Source: UBA699 sp050261915 (GTDB lineage Bacteria; Bacillota; Clostridia; Clostridiales; Clostridiaceae). From it: a stretch of DNA of 64,000 nucleotides. Shown piece by piece: positions 50,000 to 59,703 of the stretch; the stretch's first letter is position 1, and each line of letters opens with the position of its first letter. The position numbers were made by a program, and so were the translations under genes. The stretch is from positions 51,688 to 115,687 of the forward strand of contig JBLNDT010000006.1 in NCBI GenBank assembly GCA_050261915.1, read 5' to 3'. The notes under the pieces were generated by a model. The model was given only the letters and a program-made list of their open reading frames with translations, made no database searches and had not been told where the DNA came from.

Positions 50000-50917
50000 A
50001 TGACTAAAAAAACTTCTGTCGGTGGACAGGCAGTAATTGAAGGGGTAATGATGAGGGGCTCTAAGGGGATAGCTACTGCTGTCAGGAAAAGTGACGGTGA
50101 AATAGCAGTTACTGTGGAACCATTTATTCCATATACAAAAAGGTATAAGTTCTTATCTATTCCAGTTATTAGGGGTTTTGTTTCATTGGTTGAATCCCTG
50201 GTTATAGGTATAAATACACTTAATAAATCAGCAGAGTACTTTGAAGATGACTATGAAACATCTAAATTTGAGTTATGGCTAAAAGGCATTTTTAAGGAAA
50301 AAAGCGGAAGTGTTATAACTGGATTTACATTGCTTGTTTCAATGAGCATTGCAGTGCTTTTGTTTTTTATATTTCCCACATTTGCAGCTAATATTTTTAA
50401 ATATGCGGGAATAAAAAATTCTTTCAGTTTTAATATCATCGAAGGTGTCATAAGGGTTGCAATATTCCTGCTTTACGTTTATCTAATAGGGAAGATGGAT
50501 GATATTAAAAGGGTTTTTCAGTACCACGGGGCAGAACATAAGACAATATTTTGTTATGAAAATGAAGTACAACTTACTGCTGAAAATGCAAAAAACTTTG
50601 ATAGGCTTCACCCAAGGTGCGGAACAAATTTTTTATTTCTTGTAATGATTGTGAGCATTATAATATTTTCTGTTACTGGATGGGATTCACTCCTTGAAAG
50701 AATAATATCAAGGTTATTACTCCTTCCACTTGTTTCAGGGATTACATATGAACTTATAAGATGGATGGGAAAAAGTAAAAGTAATCTTTCTCATATTCTT
50801 GCATATCCTGGGCTTATGCTTCAAAAGCTAACTACTAAAGAACCGGACAATAGTCAGCTGGAGGTTGCCATAGCCGCCCTAGAAGCAGCGGAAGGCATAG
50901 AAGGTGGATATGTGTAG
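50000..50917 (+). CDS. DUF1385 membrane protein (YqhQ-like)
   Basis: A 305-residue membrane protein with the conserved GGQAVIEGVMMRGSKG near the start, four or so hydrophobic helices, QYHGAEHKTIFCYE (a His-Glu-His metal-like motif) and HPRCGTNFLF. The family is widespread in Firmicutes, often next to prmC and prfA as here, but the function is not known. The next gene begins 14 bases inside its 3' end. Confidence 0.9.
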   Translation: MTKKTSVGGQAVIEGVMMRGSKGIATAVRKSDGEIAVTVEPFIPYTKRYKFLSIPVIRGFVSLVESLVIGINTLNKSAEYFEDDYETSKFELWLKGIFKEKSGSVITGFTLLVSMSIAVLLFFIFPTFAANIFKYAGIKNSFSFNIIEGVIRVAIFLLYVYLIGKMDDIKRVFQYHGAEHKTIFCYENEVQLTAENAKNFDRLHPRCGTNFLFLVMIVSIIIFSVTGWDSLLERIISRLLLLPLVSGITYELIRWMGKSKSNLSHILAYPGLMLQKLTTKEPDNSQLEVAIAALEAAEGIEGGYV

Positions 50918-51779
50918 CAAAATAACAATAGGGAATCTTTTGGTTCAGGGGTATAAAATATTGAAGGAAGCTGGAATAGAGAGCTATCAGCTTGATGCAC
51001 AGCTTCTATTGGGAAAGGTTTTAAACAAAGATAGAATATATGTTTTAACAAATAGGGAGAAGGAAGAAGGACAACAGCAGGCTGAGGATTATTTTAAGCT
51101 TATAGACCTTAGAAAAAACAATATGCCTGTTAAGTATATACTTGGGGAGTGTGAATTTTTAGGAAGAAATTTTATTGTACGGGAGGGAGTTTTAATACCA
51201 AGACCTGATACTGAAGTATTAGTTGAAACTGCCATCTCATATATAAGGGAAAAAGAGTATAGGAAAATCTGTGATGTTTGCTCTGGCAGTGGGATAATAG
51301 GTTTAACCATTGCAGCGGAGTGCGTTGATACAGAAGTAATCTGCCTCGATATTTCTCCTGTTGCCGTAAGTGTGACAAATGAAAATATAAGTGCCTTGGA
51401 ACTTGAACAAATGGCAGTAGTCCATAGCAGCAATCTTTTGGAGTATCCATTAAAAGAAAATATAAAATTTGATGCAATTATATCTAATCCCCCATATATA
51501 AAATCAGAAGAAATACCTAATCTTATGGAAGATGTGAAAAATTACGAACCTCATCTGGCTCTTTCAGGAGGGGAGGATGGTTTGGATTTTTACAGGGAAA
51601 TCACAAAGCAAAGCAATTTAGTTTTAAATTCTGGGGGGATGCTTGCCTTTGAAATTGGCTGGGATCAAGATGAGGCGGTTAGAAATATTCTCAAAGAAAA
51701 CAAGTTCATAAATATATGCAGCTTTAAAGATTTGGCAGAAAAAGACAGAGTTGTTTTGGGGTTTAAGAATAATATTTAG
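50904..51779 (+). CDS. prmC: Release factor glutamine methyltransferase
   Basis: Methylates the glutamine of the GGQ motif in release factors RF1/RF2. The 291-residue protein has an N-terminal helical domain and an SAM-dependent methyltransferase domain with CDVCSGSGIIGLTIA (SAM loop) and the substrate motif NPPY (195-198). Its start codon GTG 50904 overlaps the preceding gene by 14 bases; ATG 50910 is an alternative. It is next to its substrate gene prfA. Confidence 0.95.
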   Translation: MDMCSKITIGNLLVQGYKILKEAGIESYQLDAQLLLGKVLNKDRIYVLTNREKEEGQQQAEDYFKLIDLRKNNMPVKYILGECEFLGRNFIVREGVLIPRPDTEVLVETAISYIREKEYRKICDVCSGSGIIGLTIAAECVDTEVICLDISPVAVSVTNENISALELEQMAVVHSSNLLEYPLKENIKFDAIISNPPYIKSEEIPNLMEDVKNYEPHLALSGGEDGLDFYREITKQSNLVLNSGGMLAFEIGWDQDEAVRNILKENKFINICSFKDLAEKDRVVLGFKNNI

Positions 51780-51809
51780 TTGATAATAATTAAAAAAATA
51801 TGGTATAAT
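51780..51809 (+). promoter_or_regulatory. prfA promoter
   Basis: TTGATA (51780-51785), 18-base spacer, TGG-TATAAT extended -10 (51801-51809). Its -35 overlaps the last base of the prmC stop codon. Confidence 0.7.
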
Positions 51810-51847
51810 AGTTAATTGTGAAAATATATAAATGGAGAGGTTAAATA

Positions 51848-52924
51848 ATGTTACAAAGACTTAATTTTATAGAGAATAAATATGAGGAGCTTTCAATAAA
51901 AATCAGCGATCCAACTGTAATGGCTGATCAGAAGGAATGGCAGAAGCTTTGCAAGGAACATGCAGAGCTTGAAGTAATTGTTATGAAATTCAGGGAATAT
52001 AGAAAAGCTCAGGAAGACCTTGAAAATGACAAGGAAATGTTAAAGGAAGAAAATGATAGAGAATTGAAGGAAATGATTCAGGAGGAGATAAAAGAACTCA
52101 CTGAAAGAATTGAGTCAATCTATCAGGAAATAAGAATATTGCTTCTTCCAAAGGATCCTAACGATGAGAGAAACGTTTTTATAGAAATAAGAGGAGGAGC
52201 TGGTGGAGAAGAAGCTGCTTTATTCTCTGCAAACTTGTTCAGAATGTACACCAGATATGCTGAAAGAAAAGGCTGGAAAACTGAAGTTATAAGTGTTAAT
52301 GAAACTGATCTTGGAGGCCTTAAGGAAGTTGTATTTATGGTTAAAGGAAATGGTGCATATAGTAAATTAAAATACGAAAGCGGAGTGCACAGGGTTCAAA
52401 GAGTACCTGATACTGAATCAAGTGGAAGAATTCATACCTCCACAGCTACTGTAGCGGTGCTTCCTGAAGTGGATGACGTAGATGTTGTAATAAATCAAAA
52501 TGATATAAGAATAGATGTTTTTAGAGCTTCTGGCCACGGTGGACAGTGCGTTAATACAACGGACTCAGCAGTTAGAATAACACATCTTCCAACAGGGCTT
52601 GTAGTTTCCTGCCAGGATGAAAAATCCCAGCTTAAAAACAAGGAAAAAGCAATGAAGGTCTTAAAGTCAAGGCTCTTTGATTTAGCTCAGGCAGAAAGAA
52701 GTGCTGGAATAGCAGAAGACAGAAGAAGTCAGGTAGGTACAGGGGATAGAAGTGAAAGAATAAGAACATATAACTATCCTCAGGGAAGAGTATCAGAACA
52801 TAGGATTGGTTTAACTCTATACAGGCTTGAATCCTTCTTAGACGGAGATATTGATGAAGTTATAGATGCGTTGATTACTGCAGATCAAGCTGAAAAAATG
52901 AAGGCTATGGGAAGCAGCGACTAG
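51848..52924 (+). CDS. prfA: Peptide chain release factor 1
   Basis: Ends translation at UAA and UAG. The 358-residue protein has a helical domain 1, a decoding domain with PDTESSGRIHTS (the PxT-like region), and GGQ at residues 231-233 in RASGHGGQCVNTTDSAV. The length fits RF1 (358-360) and the absence of an internal frameshift distinguishes it from RF2. AATGGAGAGG precedes the ATG. RF1 does not read UGA, so it does not compete with the selenocysteine codons of the prd operon. Confidence 0.97.
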   Translation: MLQRLNFIENKYEELSIKISDPTVMADQKEWQKLCKEHAELEVIVMKFREYRKAQEDLENDKEMLKEENDRELKEMIQEEIKELTERIESIYQEIRILLLPKDPNDERNVFIEIRGGAGGEEAALFSANLFRMYTRYAERKGWKTEVISVNETDLGGLKEVVFMVKGNGAYSKLKYESGVHRVQRVPDTESSGRIHTSTATVAVLPEVDDVDVVINQNDIRIDVFRASGHGGQCVNTTDSAVRITHLPTGLVVSCQDEKSQLKNKEKAMKVLKSRLFDLAQAERSAGIAEDRRSQVGTGDRSERIRTYNYPQGRVSEHRIGLTLYRLESFLDGDIDEVIDALITADQAEKMKAMGSSD

Positions 52925-52952
52925 ATAGAAGTTTAAAGGGTAGGTGCAGCAT

Positions 52953-53552
52953 ATGAATATAAACAGAGCCATCAGGAAGCAAAATAAATCTTATAAAAGA
53001 TTTGTGCTGTCCATGTGCTTTGTTTTTTTTGCAATGCCTGTATTTCCTATTGTTTATAAGAAAACCACTCCTTTTTATTTAACATATCTGGCAATAATTG
53101 AAGTTTTAATACTTCTTTCAATTATTATCAAGTCAAATAAGGAAAGGCTTTATTTCACTTATAAAACAGGAAAAATAATATTGAAATCTGGATTGGTCCT
53201 GGAACCTGTGAAAATATTATGCAGCAAGGTACTTTATGTTGATATTGAAAAAACAGAAGGAGATAAATCTAAATTTCAAGATTTTAAAATAATACTTCTT
53301 TCAAATTCAAGATTTAGAACAAAAAAATCGAAGATCATTAGTAATGATTTTTTAAAAAGGCATACTCTGGCTGCATTTCATTACAAAAAGTTTAAAGAGA
53401 GACAGCCTGAAAATGAATATTACTATATTATTATAAGTTCAGGAGGACTTGGAAAGTATTCACTTTTGAATACTATATACAAAGGTTGTGTTAATGCAGG
53501 GTTTTCTGAAGAAGCTATAGAAAAAATAAAGTTGTACAGAGACAATATATAA
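52953..53552 (+). CDS. Uncharacterised membrane protein
   Basis: A 199-residue protein not recognised as a known family. Two hydrophobic helices (about 18-36 and 45-63) are followed by a mostly beta and basic cytoplasmic region (FTYKTGKIILKSGLVLEPV; IILLSNSRFRTKKSK), which may be PH-like. Start at ATG 52953 behind GGGTAGGTG; a GTG at 52944 is inside that site. It is 28 bp after prfA and likely transcribed with it. Confidence 0.6.
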   Translation: MNINRAIRKQNKSYKRFVLSMCFVFFAMPVFPIVYKKTTPFYLTYLAIIEVLILLSIIIKSNKERLYFTYKTGKIILKSGLVLEPVKILCSKVLYVDIEKTEGDKSKFQDFKIILLSNSRFRTKKSKIISNDFLKRHTLAAFHYKKFKERQPENEYYYIIISSGGLGKYSLLNTIYKGCVNAGFSEEAIEKIKLYRDNI

Positions 53553-53610
53553 GAATAATAAATATTTTAAATAAATAAACATCATATAAAGCAATATATA
53601 TGGTGATATT

Positions 53611-54330
53611 TTGGAAAATAATTTAACATTTCTTATTTTGGCAGGAAGTCTTATTTCAATGGCAGGTACCATAGCAGGTGCTGTTTTTGGAGTTCTTATC
53701 AAAAGACCATCTAAGAAGGATCTTTCCATTATTACAGGTTTCGCAGGGGGGATTATGCTTTCCGTAGTGGTTTGTGATTTACTTCCTGAAGCTATAAATC
53801 AATGGAATGTTCAAGGTACATTGCTATTTTGCATTATTGGCACTGGGTTTGTTATGCTGGTGGACTCAAAATTAAATAAATTTCAGAACACTCAGGTTAA
53901 AATTGCAAATATTACAGCCTTGGCTCTTATGATTCATAATTTCCCGGAAGGAATTATTATGGGGTGCGGCTTCGCTGCAGGGACTTCCCTTGGTATTAAA
54001 ATGGCATTAATAATTGGTATTCATGATGTACCGGAAGGAATAGCTGTATCTGCTCCGCTTTTATCTACTGGCTCAAGAAAATTTAAAATTATAATTTATG
54101 CAGTAATAACAGCACTGCCCACAATGGCAGGGGCACTAACCGGAGGCTTTGTTTCAAATATATCTTTAGATGTGCTTGGAATCTCTCTTTCAATAGCATC
54201 GGGAATAATGCTTTATGTGGTTTGCTTTGAAATGATTCCCGAGTCCTTAAGGCTGCATAGTTTTAAAACAAGTACTGTTGGTGTCCTTGCAGGAATTGCA
54301 GCAGGGCTAATAATAACAAATATTTTATAA
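53611..54330 (+). CDS. ZIP-family metal transporter
   Basis: A 239-residue membrane protein of the ZIP (ZupT-like) family that takes up divalent metals such as zinc, iron or manganese. The metal-binding motifs HNFPEG and HDVPEG sit in two central helices, within eight predicted membrane segments. It starts at TTG 53611 (GGTGAT). In Clostridium this gene often lies between prfA and tsaC. The exact metal cannot be told. Confidence 0.9.
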   Translation: MENNLTFLILAGSLISMAGTIAGAVFGVLIKRPSKKDLSIITGFAGGIMLSVVVCDLLPEAINQWNVQGTLLFCIIGTGFVMLVDSKLNKFQNTQVKIANITALALMIHNFPEGIIMGCGFAAGTSLGIKMALIIGIHDVPEGIAVSAPLLSTGSRKFKIIIYAVITALPTMAGALTGGFVSNISLDVLGISLSIASGIMLYVVCFEMIPESLRLHSFKTSTVGVLAGIAAGLIITNIL

Positions 54331-54343
54331 AGGAGGGAACAAA

Positions 54344-55396
54344 TTGAATACAAAAATCTACAGGGTTTATGAAGAGGATATAAACATTGATATTATAGAG
54401 GAAGCTGGAGATGTAATAAAAAATGGAGGTCTGGTTGTATTTCCAACAGAAACTGTGTACGGTCTTGGTGCAAATGCCCTTGAGGAGGATGCTGTAAAAA
54501 AAATATTTCAGGCTAAGGGAAGACCTCAGGATAATCCGCTTATAGTCCATGTTTCAGACTATAATGAAATAAAACCGCTAGTTAGGGAAGTACCGGAAAG
54601 CGCAGAAAAATTAATGAAAAAATTCTGGCCTGGGCCTATGACTATAATACTCAAAAAGTCAGATTTAATACCATCTGCAACGAGTGCGGGTCTTGATTGT
54701 GTGGGTATCAGAATGCCTTCTGATAAAATTGCAAGAGCGTTAATAAAAGCTGCCGGTGTTCCTATAGCTGCTCCTTCTGCAAATATATCTGGAAGACCAA
54801 GTCCAACTGAAATAGAAAGCTGCATTGAAGACCTTTCAGGAAAGGTTGAAATGATAATTGGGGGTAAGAAGTGTGATGTTGGGGTTGAATCTACAGTAAT
54901 TGACTGCACTGTTTCGCCTAGCTGCGTTTTAAGGCCGGGGGGTATAACCCTGGAAATGATCAAAACGGTGGAAGAGGATGTTTATATAGACCCTGCCATA
55001 ATGAAGAAACCTGAAAAAAATTTAATTCCAAAAGCGCCAGGGATGAAATACAGGCATTATGCACCTAAGGCACCAGTTAAGATAATCCAGGGTGATATTA
55101 AAAAAACTGTTGCAAAAATTAATGAAATGGTGCAAAATTATATAGATGATAACCAAAATGTAGGGATTATAGCAACAGATGAAACCAAAGACCTGTACAA
55201 GAATGGTATTGTTGTTTCTTTAGGAAGAAGAAGCAATATGGATGAAATAGCTAGAAATCTTTTTGAAACCCTAAGGAGCTTTGATGATAAGGCTGTAAGT
55301 GTTATATTGTCAGAAGCCTTTGAAGAAAAGGGAGTAGGAATAGCTGTTATGAACAGACTTAAAAAAGCGGCAGGTTATGATATATTAAAGGTTTAA
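54344..55396 (+). CDS. tsaC: Threonylcarbamoyl-AMP synthase (Sua5 type)
   Basis: Makes L-threonylcarbamoyl-adenylate, the first step of tRNA t6A modification. The 350-residue protein has the YrdC-like catalytic domain (about 12-200: VVFPTETVYGLGANAL, KGRPQDNPLIVHV) and a separate C-terminal Sua5 domain (about 230-350; GMKYRHYAPKAPVKII), so it is the longer YwlC/Sua5 form. TTG 54344 lies behind AAGGAGGG. Followed 11 bp later by the arginine phosphatase gene. Confidence 0.95.
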   Translation: MNTKIYRVYEEDINIDIIEEAGDVIKNGGLVVFPTETVYGLGANALEEDAVKKIFQAKGRPQDNPLIVHVSDYNEIKPLVREVPESAEKLMKKFWPGPMTIILKKSDLIPSATSAGLDCVGIRMPSDKIARALIKAAGVPIAAPSANISGRPSPTEIESCIEDLSGKVEMIIGGKKCDVGVESTVIDCTVSPSCVLRPGGITLEMIKTVEEDVYIDPAIMKKPEKNLIPKAPGMKYRHYAPKAPVKIIQGDIKKTVAKINEMVQNYIDDNQNVGIIATDETKDLYKNGIVVSLGRRSNMDEIARNLFETLRSFDDKAVSVILSEAFEEKGVGIAVMNRLKKAAGYDILKV

Positions 55397-55407
55397 CGGA
55401 GGTATTT

Positions 55408-55842
55408 ATGAAAATACTTTTTGTGTGCACAGGAAATACCTGTAGAAGCTGTATGGCAGAAGCTATTTTTAACAATATAAGCAGTTCTAAAGATTTAACC
55501 TCTTCTTCCTGCGGCATAGCTGCTTTGGAAAATAGCAAGGCTTCCTTAAATACTGTAAAAACTTTAATAAAGAATATAGGTGTAGATATTACCGGGAGAA
55601 GTGCGGTTCAGCTCACACCTGGCCATTTGGAGGATTCAGATTATATATTGGCTATGACTTACGGGATAAAAAATATTCTTATAATGAATTTTCCTGAGTT
55701 TGAACAAAAGATATTTACCTTTAATGAATTTGCTGAGACTTTTGAGGAAATTCGGGATCCTTATGGTATGGATATAGAAGCATATTATAATACCTACCTT
55801 CAATTGGAGGAAGGCATTAATAAAATGTTGAAAAAATTATAA
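55408..55842 (+). CDS. ywlE: Protein-arginine phosphatase YwlE
   Basis: Low-molecular-weight phosphatase fold. The 144-residue protein has the P-loop CTGNTCRS (Cys7 nucleophile, Arg13) and the general-acid DP in IRDPYG. Thr11 in the loop is the residue that gives YwlE arginine-phosphate specificity, where tyrosine phosphatases have Ile. It removes phosphate added by McsB, acting in stress and protein quality control. No mcsB lies in the window. Very likely cotranscribed with tsaC. Confidence 0.9.
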   Translation: MKILFVCTGNTCRSCMAEAIFNNISSSKDLTSSSCGIAALENSKASLNTVKTLIKNIGVDITGRSAVQLTPGHLEDSDYILAMTYGIKNILIMNFPEFEQKIFTFNEFAETFEEIRDPYGMDIEAYYNTYLQLEEGINKMLKKL

Positions 55843-55879
55843 GAAGATAAACGCATTATCATGGGTATCTTCTTTTTTT
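55842..55879 (+). terminator. ywlE terminator
   Basis: AGAAGATA (55842-55849) pairs with TATCTTCT (55866-55873), then a T run; an inner pairing GATAA/TTATC may also form. Confidence 0.8.
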
Positions 55880-55914
55880 GCGATTATTAGTATAAACTTA
55901 ATGGAGGTGTTTTT

Positions 55915-56355
55915 ATGAAAATAGCATTAGGCAGTGATCATGCAGGTTTTCAGTTGAAAAATGAAATTATTAACCATCTAAAGGACAAAGGGATTGAAAC
56001 TTTTGACTTTGGAACACATAGCAAGGATTCCGTTGACTATCCTGATTATGCAGAAATCGTTGCTAGGGAAGTAGCAAATAAAAATTACGACTTTGGAATA
56101 CTCATATGCGGTACAGGTATAGGAATAAGCATAGCAGCAAATAAGGTAAAGGGCATAAGAGCTGCGCTTTGTGGCGATACCTTTAGTGCTCATTCCTGTA
56201 GGGAACATAATGATGCAAATATCCTTGCCTTAGGTGAAAGAGTTGTTGGTGCTGGTCTTGCCCTTGATATTGTGGATACATTTTTAAAATCGGAATTTTT
56301 GGGCGGCAGACATTTAAATAGAATAAATAAAATTAGCAATTTGGAGGGAAAATAA
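55915..56355 (+). CDS. rpiB: Ribose-5-phosphate isomerase B
   Basis: Interconverts ribose 5-phosphate and ribulose 5-phosphate. The 146-residue protein has SDHAGFQLKNEI and the active-site Cys65 in ILICGTGIGISIAANK, the Cys-Thr-Gly pattern of RpiB. AATGGAGG precedes the ATG. Its last base overlaps the upp start (TAATG), so the two are coupled; both feed nucleotide synthesis. Confidence 0.96.
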   Translation: MKIALGSDHAGFQLKNEIINHLKDKGIETFDFGTHSKDSVDYPDYAEIVAREVANKNYDFGILICGTGIGISIAANKVKGIRAALCGDTFSAHSCREHNDANILALGERVVGAGLALDIVDTFLKSEFLGGRHLNRINKISNLEGK

Positions 56356-56984
56356 TGAGCAAGGTAACACAAATAGCACATCCGTTGGTACTTCATAAAC
56401 TGGCATTTATTAGAGATAAGGAAACTGGCTCAAAGGATTTCAGAGATCTTGTTCAGGAAGTGTCTATGCTTATGGCATATGAAGTAACTAGAGATTTTCA
56501 GCTTGAAGAAGTAGAAATTGAAACTCCAATATGTAAAACAAGATGCAAGATGCTTGCAGGAAAAAAAGTTGCAATAGTTCCTATATTAAGAGCTGGTCTT
56601 GGCATGGTGGATGGTGTTTTAAGGCTTATTCCGGCTGCAAAGGTTGGACATATAGGCCTTTACAGGGATGAAAAAACATTAAAGCCTGTGGAATATTTCT
56701 GCAAACTGCCTCAGGACATTGGAGAAAGAGAAGTAATTGTTACTGATCCTATGCTGGCTACAGGGGGTTCAGCTTCCGATGCTATAACAATGTTAAAAAA
56801 CAGAGGTGCAAGAAATATAAGACTTATGTGCCTTATCGCAGCACCTGAAGGGGTTAAGACTGTTATGGATGCGCATCCTGATGTTGATATATATGTAGCA
56901 TCAGTAGATGAAAAGCTTAATGAACATGGATATATTGTTCCAGGCCTTGGAGATGCAGGAGACAGATTGTTTGGAACAAAATAG
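56355..56984 (+). CDS. upp: Uracil phosphoribosyltransferase
   Basis: Salvages uracil with PRPP to UMP. The 209-residue protein starts with QIAHPLVLHKLAFIRDKETG, has the PRPP loop VTDPMLATGGSASDAI, and ends with YIVPGLGDAGDRLFGTK. Ribosome site GGAGGG lies at the end of rpiB. Standard length. Confidence 0.97.
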   Translation: MSKVTQIAHPLVLHKLAFIRDKETGSKDFRDLVQEVSMLMAYEVTRDFQLEEVEIETPICKTRCKMLAGKKVAIVPILRAGLGMVDGVLRLIPAAKVGHIGLYRDEKTLKPVEYFCKLPQDIGEREVIVTDPMLATGGSASDAITMLKNRGARNIRLMCLIAAPEGVKTVMDAHPDVDIYVASVDEKLNEHGYIVPGLGDAGDRLFGTK

Positions 56985-57006
56985 TGCTTAAAGGCAGGTA
57001 ACATTT

Positions 57007-57495
57007 ATGGATAGAAAAGATAAAAACAATTACTATTTGGACATAGCTGATACTGTGCTTATCAGAGGCACCTGCCTCAGAAGAAATTATGGGGCCATTA
57101 TAGTAAAAAATGATGAAATTATATCCAGTGGATATACTGGAGCACCAAGAGGACGGAAAAACTGCAGTGACCTTGAAAAGTGTCAGAGGGAAGAAATGAA
57201 GGTTCCAAGAGGAACCCACTATGAACTTTGCAGATCAGTACATAGTGAAGCCAATGCAATAATCAGTGCATCTAGAAGGGATATGCTTGGCTCCACCCTT
57301 TATCTTGTAGGCAGGGACGCTAAAACAAATGAAATAGTTGTTAATGCAAATCCCTGTGCTATGTGCAAAAGAATGATAATTAACGCTGGAATATGCAATG
57401 TTATAATAAGGGATTCGGATTTGAAATACAGGGAAATTGATGTGAAATCATGGATAGACGAGGATGATTCCCTGAAAGGTGAATTGGGGTACTAA
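57007..57495 (+). CDS. comEB: dCMP deaminase family protein (ComEB-like)
   Basis: A zinc-dependent deaminase, 162 residues. The zinc site is HSEANAI and NPCAMCKRMIINAG. Members deaminate dCMP to dUMP, supplying dTMP synthesis; in B. subtilis the homologue is comEB of the competence locus. It lies between upp and tagO, a common clostridial order. CysxxCys present; all key residues are intact. Confidence 0.93.
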   Translation: MDRKDKNNYYLDIADTVLIRGTCLRRNYGAIIVKNDEIISSGYTGAPRGRKNCSDLEKCQREEMKVPRGTHYELCRSVHSEANAIISASRRDMLGSTLYLVGRDAKTNEIVVNANPCAMCKRMIINAGICNVIIRDSDLKYREIDVKSWIDEDDSLKGELGY

Positions 57496-57500
57496 AAAAT

Positions 57501-58529
57501 ATGGATAAATTGTACATATTAGCAGGAATTTCAGCGGTTTTGTCCTTTCTTTTTACACCCTTGGTAAAGAAGGCAGCCGTTAAATTCAGGGTATTGGATA
57601 TACCAAAGGATAAAAGAAAAATCCATAAAAAGCCAATTCCTCTATTAGGAGGACTAGCAATTTATGCTTCCTTTGTGCTGACCTTGATTTTCAAAACAGG
57701 GGCGCTCAGTAGCCAGGAAAAAGGAATAGTAATAGGTGCAACAATTATTGTAATAGGTGGAATAATTGATGACAAGTATGATATGAGACCGAGATATAAG
57801 CTTATATTTCAAATCCTTGCAGCTATTGTGCTGATACTTTATGGGGTTAATATTACATTTATTACAAATCCAATGCTAAATTCAAATCAGTATTTATTTA
57901 TAGGCTGGCTCTCAGCTCCATTAACAATATTATGGGTGATAGGAATTACTAATGCATTAAATCTTATAGACGGGTTGGATGGACTTGCTGCGGGGGTTGC
58001 GTTGATATCTTCAGTAACAATATTTATTATAGCTATAATAAATAGTAGAGCAGATGCAGCAGTGCTCACTGCAATATTAAGCGGTGCAATTCTTGGATTC
58101 CTTCCATACAATTTTAATCCTGCTTCCATCTTTATGGGAGATACCGGAGCTCAGCTGTTAGGCTTTTTATTAGCGGCTATTTCAATGGAGGGAACGATTA
58201 AATCTGCAGCAGCATTTGCTATTGCGGTGCCTATATTAGCCCTTGGTATTCCTATATATGATACCTTGTTTGCTGTTATACGAAGAAAGGTAAATGGACG
58301 CCCGATAATGCAGGCAGACCGGGGTCATCTTCATCACAGGCTTATAGACATGGGTTTAACCCAAAGGCAGACAGTAGTTATAATGTATTTAATCAGTGCC
58401 ATATTAGGGAGCTTTGCAATAATTGCAATGCAGATAAGCAATCAGAGAGCATATATGATGCTTACCTTAGTTATGCTTTGTCTTGTTTTTATTGCTTGGA
58501 AGTGCGGTTTTTTTCAGCACAGGGGTTAA
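57501..58529 (+). CDS. tagO: Undecaprenyl-phosphate N-acetylglucosamine-1-phosphate transferase
   Basis: A 342-residue polytopic membrane enzyme (about ten helices) that moves GlcNAc 1-phosphate from UDP-GlcNAc to undecaprenyl phosphate, the first step of wall teichoic acid and other surface glycans. Motifs present are GGIIDDKYDM, NALNLIDGLDGLAAG, FMGDTGAQLLGF and the HLHHRL loop. WecA/TagO/MraY family; the context with mnaA favours TagO/WecA. Confidence 0.94.
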   Translation: MDKLYILAGISAVLSFLFTPLVKKAAVKFRVLDIPKDKRKIHKKPIPLLGGLAIYASFVLTLIFKTGALSSQEKGIVIGATIIVIGGIIDDKYDMRPRYKLIFQILAAIVLILYGVNITFITNPMLNSNQYLFIGWLSAPLTILWVIGITNALNLIDGLDGLAAGVALISSVTIFIIAIINSRADAAVLTAILSGAILGFLPYNFNPASIFMGDTGAQLLGFLLAAISMEGTIKSAAAFAIAVPILALGIPIYDTLFAVIRRKVNGRPIMQADRGHLHHRLIDMGLTQRQTVVIMYLISAILGSFAIIAMQISNQRAYMMLTLVMLCLVFIAWKCGFFQHRG

Positions 58530-58554
58530 AAAATTCGTAATTTGGAGGATGCAT

Positions 58555-59703
58555 ATGAAGAAAATAAAAGTTATAACAATATTTGGTACAAGGCCTGAAG
58601 CTATTAAAATGGCCCCTTTGGTAAAGGAGCTTGAAAGCTGCGGTCTTATTGAAAGTAAGGTATGTGTAACAGCACAACACAGAGAGATGCTGGATCAGGT
58701 ACTTTCTCTTTTTAATATCACTCCGGATTTTGATTTAAATATTATGCAGTCAAAACAAACATTAACAGGAATTACAAACAGGGTTCTAGAAGGCTTAGAA
58801 GAAGTATTTACTGACGAAAAACCAGATATGGTTCTTGTTCATGGGGATACTACCACAACTTTTGCAGGTGCTTTAGCTGCATTTTATAAACAAATAAGGG
58901 TTGGGCATGTAGAGGCGGGTCTAAGAACTTTTGATAAGTATTTTCCTTTTCCTGAGGAAATGAATAGAAAATTAACAGGTGCAATTTCAGATATTCATTT
59001 TGCACCTACCCTAGGCTCTAAAAACAATCTTTTAAGAGAAGGTATAGATGAAAGCCAGATATACGTTACTGGCAATACGGTTATTGATGCAATGCACTAT
59101 ACTGTTTCAAAGGAGTATATATTTGAAACACATGAGCTGAACGAAATTGATTATGAAAACAAGAAGGTAATCCTGGTTACTGCCCATAGAAGAGAGAATT
59201 GGGGGGTCGGAATAGAAAACATATGCAATGCATTAAAATCAATAGTCACTAATAATAAAGATATTGAAATTGTTTATCTTGTCCATTTAAACCCTGTAGT
59301 GAAGGATGTGGCTCATAGAATATTAGGTGGAGTTAAGGGAGTTCATCTTCTCTCTCCGTTAGATACTAAGGAAACCCACAATCTGATGGATAAATGTTAC
59401 ATGGTAATGACAGATTCAGGTGGGCTTCAGGAAGAAGCTCCACACCTGGGAAAACCTGTACTTGTTTTAAGAGATGTTACTGAAAGGCCGGAAGCTGTTG
59501 AGGCTGGAACAGTAAAGCTTGTAGGAACTGATATGGTTACAATTATTGAATCAGCTGAAGAACTTATAAATGATGAAGATTTTTATAGTCAGATGAGCAG
59601 AGCTATAAATCCTTATGGGGATGGTAAGGCATCAAAAAGAATAGTAAATGCCATTTTAAATTATTTTGAAGCCATGGATGTGACTATAAACGAATTTAAA
59701 TAA
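58555..59703 (+). CDS. mnaA: UDP-N-acetylglucosamine 2-epimerase (non-hydrolysing)
   Basis: Converts UDP-GlcNAc to UDP-ManNAc for teichoic acids or other surface polymers. The 382-residue protein starts IKVITIFGTRPEAIKMAPL and carries VLVHGDTTTTFAGALAA, HVEAGLRTFDKYFPFPEEMNR and the C-terminal TDSGGLQEEAPHLGKPVL. GGAGGATG gives the start at ATG 58555; the open frame continues upstream into tagO. It works with TagO to form a ManNAc-GlcNAc linkage unit. Confidence 0.96.
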   Translation: MKKIKVITIFGTRPEAIKMAPLVKELESCGLIESKVCVTAQHREMLDQVLSLFNITPDFDLNIMQSKQTLTGITNRVLEGLEEVFTDEKPDMVLVHGDTTTTFAGALAAFYKQIRVGHVEAGLRTFDKYFPFPEEMNRKLTGAISDIHFAPTLGSKNNLLREGIDESQIYVTGNTVIDAMHYTVSKEYIFETHELNEIDYENKKVILVTAHRRENWGVGIENICNALKSIVTNNKDIEIVYLVHLNPVVKDVAHRILGGVKGVHLLSPLDTKETHNLMDKCYMVMTDSGGLQEEAPHLGKPVLVLRDVTERPEAVEAGTVKLVGTDMVTIIESAEELINDEDFYSQMSRAINPYGDGKASKRIVNAILNYFEAMDVTINEFK